Source: Geomonas anaerohicana
Lineage (GTDB): Bacteria > Desulfobacterota > Desulfuromonadia > Geobacterales > Geobacteraceae
Direction of reading: 5' to 3'
NCBI RefSeq assembly: GCF_016458305.1
Contig: NZ_JAEMHL010000006.1
Coordinates: forward strand, 1 to 64,000
DNA length: 64,000 nucleotides
The position numbers were made by a program, and so were the translations under genes. Positions 28,635 through 37,031 of this stretch are shown here, in pieces (positions within the stretch are counted from its first letter, which is position 1; every line of letters starts with the position of its first letter). The notes under the pieces are model-generated. The model saw only the letters and a list, made by a program, of their open reading frames with translations, did not search any database and was not told where the DNA came from.

Positions 28635-31600
28635 GGGGCGCACCTGCATATCTCGACGGGCGTGGCTTCCAGCGCCGGGTCGATGACGCTGACCAGGTGT
28701 TTCCTCGCCGAAACGAGGACCGAGACCGCCTTGGAGCCGGAAGCCTCGTTCACCTCGTCCGTCCTTTGGTTGTTGTTGTCATCCTGGTAGCTGTGGAAGA
28801 GCTGGAAGTCGGTGACGCAATCCACGTAGGGGAGGTCCTCCAGGAAGTTGATCAGCACCGACTTGCGCACGCGGCCTCCGAAGCTCGGACTGCCGCCGCC
28901 GGGAAAGGCCCAGGGGGAAAGGAAGCGGACCAACTGGTCGGAGATCTGTTTTTCATAAAAGGACTGGTCCAGCCCGGGCTGCAGGCGCACCTTGCAGACC
29001 ACCCGGACCTCCTCGAACTGCGGGTTCTTCACGTGCAGCCTCACGAAGCAGGAGGTGCGGCCCTTCAGGAACTGCGCGATCTGCTCCAAAAGCCCGAGGC
29101 TGGTGTAGGGACGCAGCGGGTCGCGCAGGTTCAGAAAGCGCTGGTTGGGGATGGTGACCACGGTGACGTGCCCGGGCGCCAGTTCCCGGTAGATGCCGGT
29201 GCCGCTATGGTCCGGCTCGTACTGGGTGTGGTTCAGGCACTTGACCCGGTACACCCGGGGGAACGCTTCCAGTACCAGGCGCTCGTAGTCCCAGAGCGCG
29301 ATGGCGCGGTCCTTGTGGCGCAACCGCTCCGATATGCGGGTGTAGAAGTCCCGGGGCGCCTCCTTGCCCCGCCCGCCGAAGCCGGCAAAGGGCTGCGTGA
29401 TCCCCTTCACGGCCGCGTCCGGCTGGTCCAGCTTGGTGATGGTCCCGGCGGGAAGCGGCGTGGCGCCGAAGGCTGGGTCGTTGCCGCGGTCGGTGAAGGT
29501 GGCCCTGAGCGCCTGTGCCGCCACCATGATGAGCCGGCACACCGAGTCGGCATTGCTGGCGACCGAAGCGCGCAGCCAGTGCATCCCCGGGGGGAGCACG
29601 CTGTTGTCGGCGGACGCCTCGCGCGGTACGGACAAGGTGATGATGCCGGAATCGAGCAGTTCCCCGGTGGCGTCGCTCACCTGGTCCTTCCCGAACGGGA
29701 GCCACTCGTTTTGGCGCAGGTAGCTCCAGTTGAGGTGCGGCTTTGGCTTTATGGAGAGGGGATCGGCGCTCCCGTCCACCACCTGGAACAGCAGGGAGAG
29801 GTTTTGCGGAGGCTGCAGGTCGGTGACCCCGATGTAGAACTCCGCCTCGTGCTTTACCGGCTGCCCCTGGGGGATCTTCTGGTCGTCGCGGTTGGCGTGT
29901 TTCATCTGGGGCAGCAGGTAAATGGCGCTATCCACCGGCAGCGCGGACTTGAGGTGGCCATGCTGTTCTGCCGTCCCGAAGGGCGCCACCGTGAAGAACC
30001 GGGCGGTGCGGCTCTGGAACTGCCCCTGGTCGGCGCTGCTCAACGCTACCGTCTGGTTAGCCGAGTAATCCAGGCTCAACCCGGTGACCACCGGTCCCAC
30101 CGGCGGGGTCGGCTTGGTGCCGTCGTTGTTGGGATCGGCGTCGGTCACCCGCTTGATGTAGTCGATGAGTGCCTGTTCGTAACTCGCCTGGCCGAAGTCG
30201 TCGGAAAGGCGCAGCCGGACGAAGCCGTAGCGGGAGTCGGTGGTGAACTGCTCGTTCTGCGTCGGGTCAGGCGCATCCTGGTAAGGCGGTGCACCGGCTG
30301 ACTGCGGATCCCCCAAGAGGTTGAACGTCGTGCCGGTAACGGAGGCCTGCACCGCGGTCTGGTAGGGGTGCCAGCTTCCCCCCTGCAGGTACTCAGTCAC
30401 CGCGTTCACCGTCTTGCCGCCGTAGGGGGCAGGTGTGGCCTGCCAGGTCACGTCGAGCGAGGCGCTGGACAGCTTCTTCTGGAACAGTTCCTTGGAGCCG
30501 ATCACGAAGGCAGCGTTGGCGACCGGCGAGGGACCAAAAGGCTGGAAGGGTTTCGAGGCATCCACGGGTCCGAAGTCGTTGGCCAGCGCGGCCGTCTTCA
30601 GGTTTTGCACGTCAACGTCCAGTTCGAACCCGGTGATGGTGACATCCTCCAGTCCCGGGTAGACGAACTTGCCGTCATCCCGGTGCCTTAGCTGCACCAT
30701 CAACACGGGAAGGTCGGTGTCGAAGGTGTAGCCGTGGATGTCGGCAGAGTAGGGGGCCACGGCCGGGTCCGCGCCGGTAAGGGACAACTCCAGCCTGAGC
30801 CCCCCGGTCACCTGGCTGAACGAGGCCGGGGCCTTGGCGAGCCACCCCTTGGCGGTGGTCAGGTAGCAGGTGACATCGTTACTGAAGTCGCCGGATACCG
30901 GCACCGGCTGCTGGAAGGTGACCGCGATGCCGCGCTCGCCCTGGGCGAGGAACAGGTAGTGGGACGCGATGGCGAAACCGACCGTGGCGCGGGGCATGTC
31001 GATGGCGGCCAGCACGCCGTCCTGGTAGCGCTTGTTGTGGAAGGGGTGCCAGGACTTGTCCTCCGTAGTCAGTTCCGCACCCTTGCCGTCGGCGGAGTTG
31101 GCGACGGGGGAGGCGAACAGCCGCCCCTGGTCCCTGTCGCTCGGTGCCAGGACTCCCACCTTTTCCGTGCCGTGCCGGTACAGCGTCTTCAGGTCGGCCA
31201 CCTTGGCCTGGTTCGCCACGAAGTCCAGGTCACCGGCGTAAAAGGCGTCCTTGCCCAAGGCATCCTTGCCCGCCTTGAACAGCTCTCCTGCCGGGAAGAG
31301 CCGTGTCTCGACCTGCTTGGCCAGTTCCGCCAGCAGGTGCGCGTGTCCCGGCTGGGCCGGCTTCTCCTTGAGCCGCAGGATCTCGCGGTAGTAGAAGTCG
31401 AGGTGGCGCGCGGTGAGCGTGTTGGCGGCGTCGCGCGCGTAGGCGAACAGGCGCAGGAAAGCAAGGAAGAGGGCGTAATGGGGCTGGTGGTCGTCTCGCC
31501 CGGTGAGGCTTTGCTCCAGTGACCGTTCCCCTTCGCCCGCCACCTTGGCGTAGGCCTTGAGGAACTGGTCCAAAACGGAGGTGAAGAGGTTGTGGGTCGC

Positions 31601-32344
31601 GATGTGGTTGATGCGCTGGAAAGGCTCGATGCCGGTGCCGTACACGGAGGCGTCCGCCGCGATTGCGCCGGTGTAGCTCGTCCAGTCCGGCGAGCCGTCG
31701 GTGATCCAGTCCTTACTGAGCCCCGCCTGGTACACCGCGCTGAAGGGAACTGTATTGTTGCCGAACAGCTCCAGTCCAGGCTGCAGGTCCGCGATGAGGC
31801 GATCCGTGTCCGGAGTGATGGCGAGGTCGGCCTTGTAGTAGGAAATGAGCCGGTTTAAGGCCGGTGCCAGTTGGCTGACGATCAGGTTGCGCAGCATCCC
31901 CTTCAGGGGAATATCCGCCGGCAGGGCGTCTTTAAGCCGGTCCAGTTCGCGTGCCAGGCTCCCGGCGCTGCTGAAAAGGTAACCGAGGTAATCTTTTGCC
32001 TTGGTCTCGTCCGATCCGAAACCGAGGTCCTTCAGGAAATCCAGGTATTCCTTGATCCTCTGGCGGTAGAACGCCACGTCCTGCACCGCGGCGAGGGCGA
32101 GTTGCACCGAGACATCGCTGCCGAAAAAGGGGGTCCAGTTGCCGTCGAGGACGTTGTCGGTATTGAAGTAGTTGAGGAAGGAGGCATAGGCCTTGGCGAA
32201 GACCATGCCGTGTGCGATGTCGCGCTGGTCCACCGGTGCGAAGGCCGGGTCGAGGGGAAGGGCGAGGCGCTGGTCCTGGCTGACACCTTCCCGTACCGGT
32301 TTCAGCGCATCCCTGTTCTGTGTGCAGTCGGTGGTTTGCGGCAT
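28631..32344 (-). CDS. Large eCIS baseplate protein (baseplate J/gp47-like)
   Basis: A 1237-residue protein. Its C-terminal third has baseplate-J-like features: TRISERLRHKDRAIALWDYE and VLEAFPRVYRVKCLNH, then VTVVTIPNQR, RTSCFVRLHVKNPQFEEV and SVLINFLEDLPYVDCVTDF. The N-terminal two thirds are a long region with no domain I can name. It would be one of the two large wedge components that hold the sheath to the spike complex. It follows the gp25-like gene after 5 bp and overlaps the next gene by 4 bp. Confidence 0.78.
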   Translation of the reverse strand: MPQTTDCTQNRDALKPVREGVSQDQRLALPLDPAFAPVDQRDIAHGMVFAKAYASFLNYFNTDNVLDGNWTPFFGSDVSVQLALAAVQDVAFYRQRIKEYLDFLKDLGFGSDETKAKDYLGYLFSSAGSLARELDRLKDALPADIPLKGMLRNLIVSQLAPALNRLISYYKADLAITPDTDRLIADLQPGLELFGNNTVPFSAVYQAGLSKDWITDGSPDWTSYTGAIAADASVYGTGIEPFQRINHIATHNLFTSVLDQFLKAYAKVAGEGERSLEQSLTGRDDHQPHYALFLAFLRLFAYARDAANTLTARHLDFYYREILRLKEKPAQPGHAHLLAELAKQVETRLFPAGELFKAGKDALGKDAFYAGDLDFVANQAKVADLKTLYRHGTEKVGVLAPSDRDQGRLFASPVANSADGKGAELTTEDKSWHPFHNKRYQDGVLAAIDMPRATVGFAIASHYLFLAQGERGIAVTFQQPVPVSGDFSNDVTCYLTTAKGWLAKAPASFSQVTGGLRLELSLTGADPAVAPYSADIHGYTFDTDLPVLMVQLRHRDDGKFVYPGLEDVTITGFELDVDVQNLKTAALANDFGPVDASKPFQPFGPSPVANAAFVIGSKELFQKKLSSASLDVTWQATPAPYGGKTVNAVTEYLQGGSWHPYQTAVQASVTGTTFNLLGDPQSAGAPPYQDAPDPTQNEQFTTDSRYGFVRLRLSDDFGQASYEQALIDYIKRVTDADPNNDGTKPTPPVGPVVTGLSLDYSANQTVALSSADQGQFQSRTARFFTVAPFGTAEQHGHLKSALPVDSAIYLLPQMKHANRDDQKIPQGQPVKHEAEFYIGVTDLQPPQNLSLLFQVVDGSADPLSIKPKPHLNWSYLRQNEWLPFGKDQVSDATGELLDSGIITLSVPREASADNSVLPPGMHWLRASVASNADSVCRLIMVAAQALRATFTDRGNDPAFGATPLPAGTITKLDQPDAAVKGITQPFAGFGGRGKEAPRDFYTRISERLRHKDRAIALWDYERLVLEAFPRVYRVKCLNHTQYEPDHSGTGIYRELAPGHVTVVTIPNQRFLNLRDPLRPYTSLGLLEQIAQFLKGRTSCFVRLHVKNPQFEEVRVVCKVRLQPGLDQSFYEKQISDQLVRFLSPWAFPGGGSPSFGGRVRKSVLINFLEDLPYVDCVTDFQLFHSYQDDNNNQRTDEVNEASGSKAVSVLVSARKHLVSVIDPALEATPVEICRCAP

Positions 32345-32349
32345 AGGGC

Positions 32350-32793
32350 CTAATCGCTTTCCGGCAGGAGGTTCACCGTTACCCCGAGGTCGAGGTCGGT
32401 CCCTTCCAGCTTGTAATAGGGGAAGACGAAGTTGAAGCGCGAGTTGGTCGTCTTGACCCGGTAGGTGACCTCGATCAGGATCACACCCTCCAGCTCGCGG
32501 GTGTCGTCCAGGTTGACGCTTTCCAGCTCGATGCGCGGCTCATGGTACAGGATGGCGGTCTCGATCTTGTCCGCCATCAGGGTCTTGGTCCCGGTGTCGA
32601 GGCTTTCGAAGATCAGGTCGTCCAGGTTGCAGCCGTACTGCGGCAGCATGACCCGCTCACCCTGCGAGGTGCTGAGGAGAGCCTGCAGGCTGGCCACGAT
32701 GTCCGCCTCCTGCTCCAGCAGCACCACCCCCGGCAGCGTCTTGTCGAACTCGGGCGGGAACGACCAGCCGCGCCCCAGGAAATCGAGGTTCAT
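32350..32793 (-). CDS. gp25-like baseplate wedge protein (Afp9-like)
   Basis: A 147-residue protein of the GPW/gp25 family. It starts MNLDFLGRGWSFPPEF and has SQGERVMLPQYGCNLDDLIF near residue 45, the usual gp25 core with its conserved E-R-x-M-x-P-x-x-G pattern. This protein starts sheath assembly on the baseplate. It lies between the PAAR gene (3 bp gap) and the giant baseplate genes. Confidence 0.92.
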   Translation of the reverse strand: MNLDFLGRGWSFPPEFDKTLPGVVLLEQEADIVASLQALLSTSQGERVMLPQYGCNLDDLIFESLDTGTKTLMADKIETAILYHEPRIELESVNLDDTRELEGVILIEVTYRVKTTNSRFNFVFPYYKLEGTDLDLGVTVNLLPESD

Positions 32794-32796
32794 GCG

Positions 32797-33066
32797 TCAG
32801 CCTCCGATGAGGACGGTCAGTGCGCAGGGGGGGAGGATCACGCCGCCGCCAGCCGTCGGGTCCGCCATGCGTGCCGCCGGCAGGCCGCCGATGAACACCG
32901 TCATGGAGCCCATGATGATCACGTCCGCGCCGCAGGTATCCCCCATGCGTGCCGCCGGCAGTCCCGCGATGAGCACGTTGGGTGCCCCCGGCGGAATGAT
33001 CGGCGTCGGCACCCCGAGGGTGGCCGAGCTTACGATGAGATCGGTGACGCGTGCGGCAGGAAGCAT
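32797..33066 (-). CDS. PAAR-repeat spike tip protein (Afp10-like)
   Basis: An 89-residue protein of repeated PAAR-type hairpins: LPAARVTD, GLPAARMGD and GLPAARMAD are evenly spaced, with glycine-rich strands between. PAAR proteins form the sharp cone on the VgrG-like spike and may bind a metal ion. The frame is open to 33153, but AAGGAG seven bases before the ATG at 33066 fixes the start; the upstream part encodes repeat DNA. Confidence 0.92.
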   Translation of the reverse strand: MLPAARVTDLIVSSATLGVPTPIIPPGAPNVLIAGLPAARMGDTCGADVIIMGSMTVFIGGLPAARMADPTAGGGVILPPCALTVLIGG

Positions 33067-33089
33067 CTGATTTACTCCTTGCGGTCTGC

Positions 33090-33252
33090 ACACTCCTCCC
33101 CCCGGAGGGGGGAGGCTCGCGACTTCGGTCAAAATGCGGCAGCACCGGTCCACACTCCTCCCCCCGGAGGGGGGAGGCTGGGAGGGGGGCTTTGCCTGTG
33201 TAAGCCGCTACGCGCCCCCTCCCTGTCCCTCCCCCTCCGGGTGAGGGGACGC
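33090..33252. repeat. Palindromic C/G-tract repeats between the VgrG-like and PAAR genes
   Basis: Two copies of ACTCCTCCCCCCGGAGG with the continuing GGGGAGGCT and a further CCCTCCCTGTCCCTCC unit fill the 198-bp gap. The genes on either side are otherwise tightly packed. No gene is seen here. Confidence 0.8.
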
Positions 33253-33264
33253 TGGTGCCTCGTC

Positions 33265-35034
33265 CTAGTTGATCTGCACGATCCCCCCCTGGATCACTGT
33301 CTTGGCGCTTCCCTTGATGGTGGTGCTGGCGCCGGACAGCTCGGTGCTGGCGCTGCCCGCCGCCTTCAGCGCCATCTGCGCAGAGAGGTCCAGGTTAGAG
33401 CCGCACTCTATCTTCAGGTTCTTGGCCGCCTTCAGGGTGAGATCCTTGCTGCTCTCGATCCTTACCCCCTGGTCGTCCAGGGTGATCTTGTTGCCGTTTT
33501 GATCCTCTATGACGATCCCCTTCTTGTCCTCCGCGAGGGTGAGCTTGTTCCCCTTCGGCGTCTCCAACTGCACCGCCTTCCTGCTGTCATCGAAGGTGAA
33601 CTTCATCTTGGAACGGCTCACGTACCCCTTGTGGTCGTTCTTGTCCTTGGCCGGTTCCGGCGCGGGTTTCGCCGAACTGTGGCACATACCGAGCACTACC
33701 GGGTGACGGGGATCGTCCCAGAGAAAGCCCACCACCACCTCGTCGCCGATCTCCGGCCTGAAGAAGGTGCCGCGCCCCTTACCCGCGTCGAGCGTGGCGA
33801 GCCGCGCCCAGATACCTTCCTCGGCCTTGCTCACCAGCGGCAGCCGCACCTTGATGCGGTCCTCCCCCTGCGGGTCCTTCTCCAGCACGGTGACCACCCC
33901 CATCTGTAGCCCCGCGACCGCCGGGATCAGCCCCGCCGCCGGCATCGGCCGCAGGTCGAAGCTCTCGGCAAAGGTCTCGGTGCAGAGGCCGAACTGTACG
34001 TCGGTTTCCCAGTTTCCGTTGTCCACCACGTGGCGCACCCCCGAGACGTACAGCTTCCCCTGGAACCTCTCGCCGACGCCGGTAAGCTCCATGACCTTGC
34101 CCGGAGCCACCGCCGCGAATCCTTGGAACCGGGCCCGCCCCCGCACCTGGGCCAGCCGCTCGGTCAGGAGCCTGCCGTCCGCCCAAGCCTGCAGTTCCGG
34201 CTGCCCCAGCTTCCCGCCGTGTCGGAGCTCGTGAGGGTCGCTCCCCAGTATTCCTGCCAGATCGGCGGGTGCCAGGTTGCCGCTGGAGGAGCGCCCGGGT
34301 TCCCTGGCCTCGGCCTCCACAATCTGCTGCTCCGAGGCATTCCAACTCTTGGCCACGATCCCCTTGCTCTGCCTGCGTGCATCGATGTCTGCATCGAGTT
34401 CCAGGAGCGTGCTGCCGAACCCGACCGTGACCACCGCGTCGCCGTCCGTCGTGGGGGTGTTCACCGTGATCTTGCCGTCGCTTGCCATCACCACCATGCC
34501 GTTGGCCTCGGCGCGCAGCAGCAGGAAATCCCAGTCGGTGGCGTTGTACTGCGTGATTTCCTTCAGGTCCGGCTTGGTGGTCTGGACATCCTTACCGAGT
34601 TGGTAGGAGTCGATCACCTGCTCGATGACGTCGCTGTCCTTCATGTTCACGAAGTAGCGGCTCTTCAGGCCGACGCTCATCTTCACCGCCTCGTCGCGGC
34701 ACTCGACGGTGAGGATGCTGCCGCTTTTGCGCACGCTGATGCCGTGCCTCACCACGATCCCCTTGAACACGGTGTCGTTGTGCGAGCGGTAGCCGAGCTT
34801 GATCTCGATCTTTTTGCCCGGGACGAAGAGATCGCTGTTGCTGGCCTGGAAGGTCGCCTTGGCAGCCTCGCCGTCGCGGATCTGCAGTGTAGCCGTCGGG
34901 ATGCGGTTCACCTCTTTGCGCACCGCTACCGAAAGCACGTGGTATTCCCCGGGAACGGCCGCGCCATCCATGAGCAGTTCGATGCTGCACACGTCCGGCG
35001 TAGCGGGCGTGGGGATGGTCGACCCGGTGCTCAC
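33265..35034 (-). CDS. VgrG-like spike protein (Afp8-like)
   Basis: A 589-residue spike protein. The N-terminal half is the gp27/late-control-D-like hub (CSIELLMDG to about residue 360). The middle has an OB-fold region with GVVTVLEKDPQGEDRIKVRLP and EIGDEVVVGFLWDDPRHPVVLG. The end is a short beta-helix of repeating strands (MKFTFDD, NKLTLAEDK, GIVIEDQNGNKITLDD). It forms the trimeric puncturing device carrying the PAAR tip. Its ATG overlaps the LysM gene stop by 4 bp. Confidence 0.92.
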   Translation of the reverse strand: MSTGSTIPTPATPDVCSIELLMDGAAVPGEYHVLSVAVRKEVNRIPTATLQIRDGEAAKATFQASNSDLFVPGKKIEIKLGYRSHNDTVFKGIVVRHGISVRKSGSILTVECRDEAVKMSVGLKSRYFVNMKDSDVIEQVIDSYQLGKDVQTTKPDLKEITQYNATDWDFLLLRAEANGMVVMASDGKITVNTPTTDGDAVVTVGFGSTLLELDADIDARRQSKGIVAKSWNASEQQIVEAEAREPGRSSSGNLAPADLAGILGSDPHELRHGGKLGQPELQAWADGRLLTERLAQVRGRARFQGFAAVAPGKVMELTGVGERFQGKLYVSGVRHVVDNGNWETDVQFGLCTETFAESFDLRPMPAAGLIPAVAGLQMGVVTVLEKDPQGEDRIKVRLPLVSKAEEGIWARLATLDAGKGRGTFFRPEIGDEVVVGFLWDDPRHPVVLGMCHSSAKPAPEPAKDKNDHKGYVSRSKMKFTFDDSRKAVQLETPKGNKLTLAEDKKGIVIEDQNGNKITLDDQGVRIESSKDLTLKAAKNLKIECGSNLDLSAQMALKAAGSASTELSGASTTIKGSAKTVIQGGIVQIN

Positions 35035-35735
35035 GGCGTGGTCCCTTTGTCGAGGGGCGGGAACAGCAGGCTCGTGTTGGGCACAAGCTTCCTGAAGTTG
35101 TTCAGCCCGTTCACCTGCGCCACCTGCAGGTAATACTTGGGGTCGCCGTAGATCCGGTAGCAGAGCAGCGGCAGCGTGTCGCCCCCCTTCACCGTGCGCC
35201 GGTGGGTGAGGTCCGGGGAGGACTTGTCCTCCTTGCGTGCGCGTTTCTTCTCCTCAATGCTCTTCTTGAACTTCACCTTCGCGACGGTGCGGATCGGCTG
35301 CCCGTCCGGGTTGAACAGTTTGTGGGTCAGGGAAAGCTCTATGGCGCGGCCGGTGAAGACGAGGCTCCCCCAGACCAGTTTCAGGTGGTAGGGTTCGTGC
35401 GATTTGCCCTGGTATCCGGTCAGCATCTTGCGGAACTGGTCCACGTCCTTGTTCACGCCGTCCTTGTTCGGTTTGCCGTCGATGATGCCGGTGTTGTCGA
35501 ACAGGAACTCGATGGTCAGCTCCTCCGGGAGGGTGAACTCGTACTTGGCCTGCGCCCCGCTGGTCCCCTGGCCCTGGCCGTCCGAGGTCTTCACCTTGTA
35601 TTCCAGGGTGTAGCTCTCCGGGTTGATGAGCGCCTCGAAGGTCTCCTTCGCCTCGCTCTTCGTGCCGCGTTCCGCGTCCTCCGAGGTATCGAAGGCAAGG
35701 ATCAGGAGCTTTTCCAGTTTGCCGTTATCCGCCAT
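35031..35735 (-). CDS. LysM-domain tail hub protein (Afp7-like)
   Basis: A 234-residue protein. The N-terminal 150 residues have the pattern of gp53/Afp7-type hub proteins (EALINPESYTLEYK and ELTIEFLFDNTG). A C-terminal LysM-like domain reads RRTVKGGDTLPLLCYRIYGD to LLFPPL. It should connect tube and spike inside the baseplate. The ATG at 35735 overlaps the stop of the DUF5908 gene by one base; the longer frame to 35783 would overlap that gene. Confidence 0.9.
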   Translation of the reverse strand: MADNGKLEKLLILAFDTSEDAERGTKSEAKETFEALINPESYTLEYKVKTSDGQGQGTSGAQAKYEFTLPEELTIEFLFDNTGIIDGKPNKDGVNKDVDQFRKMLTGYQGKSHEPYHLKLVWGSLVFTGRAIELSLTHKLFNPDGQPIRTVAKVKFKKSIEEKKRARKEDKSSPDLTHRRTVKGGDTLPLLCYRIYGDPKYYLQVAQVNGLNNFRKLVPNTSLLFPPLDKGTTP

Positions 35736-35890
35736 CAGCGTTCCGCCTTGTTTTTCAGTATCTGCAGCACCTGTTCCACGCACTCCGCGACCATAGCCTC
35801 CCTGCCCGCCGCGTCACCCGTTCTGGCCGGTGGGGCAGGGGAGGAGGTCAGCGCGACCTTTATGTGCAGTTCCTTGATCTCGATGGGCAT
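35735..35890 (-). CDS. DUF5908 family small eCIS protein
   Basis: A 51-residue protein beginning MPIEIKELHIKV and ending ECVEQVLQILKNKAER, the two ends typical of DUF5908. These small proteins lie between tube and LysM genes in many eCIS loci (Afp6 position); their job is unknown. The start is the ATG at 35890, since upstream sequence in the frame is repeat DNA. Only a weak Shine-Dalgarno is seen. It overlaps the LysM gene start by one base. Confidence 0.85.
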   Translation of the reverse strand: MPIEIKELHIKVALTSSPAPPARTGDAAGREAMVAECVEQVLQILKNKAER

Positions 35891-35939
35891 GTCGTTTCCG
35901 TTGGTATCTTGCACAGATGGGCTGCACTGAATGGGTGTG

Positions 35940-35968
35940 TCCACGCTCCTCCCCCCGGAGGGGGGAGG
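35940..35968. repeat. CTCCTCCCCCCGGAGGGGGGAGG palindrome between tube and DUF5908 genes
   Basis: A single compact copy of the C/G-tract palindrome in the 116-bp gap after the second tube gene. As RNA it would give a strong hairpin just downstream of the major structural genes. Confidence 0.8.
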
Positions 35969-36006
35969 GGAATGGACAAGCAATGGGAGATGATTCCCTG
36001 ATGCAA

Positions 36007-36444
36007 TCAAGCCACCGTAAAATATCTGTACGTCAACTCCATCGTCTCGATCACCAGCGCATTCTCCCCCGAGTTCAAGTCGCTCACCTGCCACTTCCTG
36101 GGGATCGCGTGCGACACCTGCCAGGTCTTCAGCGGCTCACCCTTCTCGTTCATCAGGATCACGTTCAGGTCCGTCGGCTCGAAGTCGCGGTCCCGGAAGG
36201 CGCGCAGGAACCACTTGATCACCTCCGAATCGGTCAGCATGCCGCGTTTCAGCACCAGGTCGGCGTACTTGGTGCGCACCGGGAGCTTGTGGGTGAAGCG
36301 GTTCTCGCCCCCCTCCTTGTATTCCTCGGTGTCGTACTCCACCGAAAGACCGGACACCATCTGGAAGCGGACGTCGTTCTTGTCCTTGCTGATGCCGAAC
36401 TCGACCCGGAAATAGAACCCCCATGGCGGGTAGTAATCGACCAT
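36007..36444 (-). CDS. Contractile tail tube protein, second paralogue (Afp5-like)
   Basis: A 145-residue protein of the gp19/tail-tube family: YYPPWGFYFRVEFG at the N-terminus, FQMVSGLSVEYDTEEY, then a long acidic and aromatic beta region ending ETMELTYRYFTVA. It is a paralogue of the neighbouring tube protein. In Afp such a paralogue (Afp5) joins tube to baseplate, and that role is likely here. Confidence 0.9.
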   Translation of the reverse strand: MVDYYPPWGFYFRVEFGISKDKNDVRFQMVSGLSVEYDTEEYKEGGENRFTHKLPVRTKYADLVLKRGMLTDSEVIKWFLRAFRDRDFEPTDLNVILMNEKGEPLKTWQVSHAIPRKWQVSDLNSGENALVIETMELTYRYFTVA

Positions 36445-36454
36445 GACTTCGAAC

Positions 36455-36892
36455 CTAGACCTTCATCAGTTTGAGCCCTTCGTGGGCGATCTCGAGGGTC
36501 TCGATGGCCGCCTCGTTGGCGTCCGATTTCAGGTCCGGTGCGGTGACCTTGACCGGGAAGCAGCGGGTGGCAGTCCACGCCGCCACCGGTTCGTGCTTCT
36601 CGTTCAACAGGCGGATGATGATGTCGCGCCGCTTGTCCACCCGCTCGTTGGCCACGTCCTCGAGCCAGGTGTTGTAGTCGAAGTCCTTCTCGAACTTGCC
36701 CCTCTTCAGGCTTATGTTGTTGTTCTTCACCAGGCCGGGCATGGCGATCTTGTTGAAGTCCCTGCTGTCGCTGTGCCGGTACTCTATCTTTTCCCGCTCC
36801 ATGACCAGGCCGGTCACCTCGGTGAAGCTGATCTTGGCCCCGCCCCAGTCGACCTGGAAATGGAACCGCGGTAAAGGATACTCTTGCGCCAT
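36455..36892 (-). CDS. Main contractile tail tube protein (Afp1-like)
   Basis: A 145-residue gp19-family tube protein: PLPRFHFQVDWGG, SFTEVTGLVMEREKIEYR, then KRGKFEKDFDYNTWLED and ETLEIAHEGLKLMKV. It would stack as hexameric rings forming the inner tube. AAGGAGGACGAC before the ATG at 36892 is a very strong ribosome-binding site, in keeping with a high-copy structural protein. The second tube gene follows after 10 bp. Confidence 0.92.
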   Translation of the reverse strand: MAQEYPLPRFHFQVDWGGAKISFTEVTGLVMEREKIEYRHSDSRDFNKIAMPGLVKNNNISLKRGKFEKDFDYNTWLEDVANERVDKRRDIIIRLLNEKHEPVAAWTATRCFPVKVTAPDLKSDANEAAIETLEIAHEGLKLMKV

Positions 36893-36932
36893 GTCGTCCT
36901 CCTTTGCATTCGTTTCACGCCACTTGTCCATA

Positions 36933-37028
36933 TTCCTGCCCCCGGAGGGGGAGGGTTGGGGAGGTGGAGGCGTTACTTCTGTGGCGGAAGGTGCCTCTCC
37001 CTCCTCTCAACTCCCCCCCCGGGGGAGG
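36933..37028. repeat. Palindromic C/G-tract repeats between sheath and tube genes
   Basis: Copies of CCCCCGGAGGGGGAGGG and a complementary CCTCTCAACTCCCCCCCCGGGGGAGG tract occupy the 139-bp gap between the sheath stop and the tube start. No gene is seen here. Confidence 0.78.
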
Positions 37029-37031
37029 ACC

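Noticed and set aside
33265-35034. Type VI secretion system
   Set aside because: VgrG-like and PAAR proteins occur in both, but TssB/C, TssJ/L/M, ClpV and TssK are absent, and the sheath is one 478-residue Afp-like protein.
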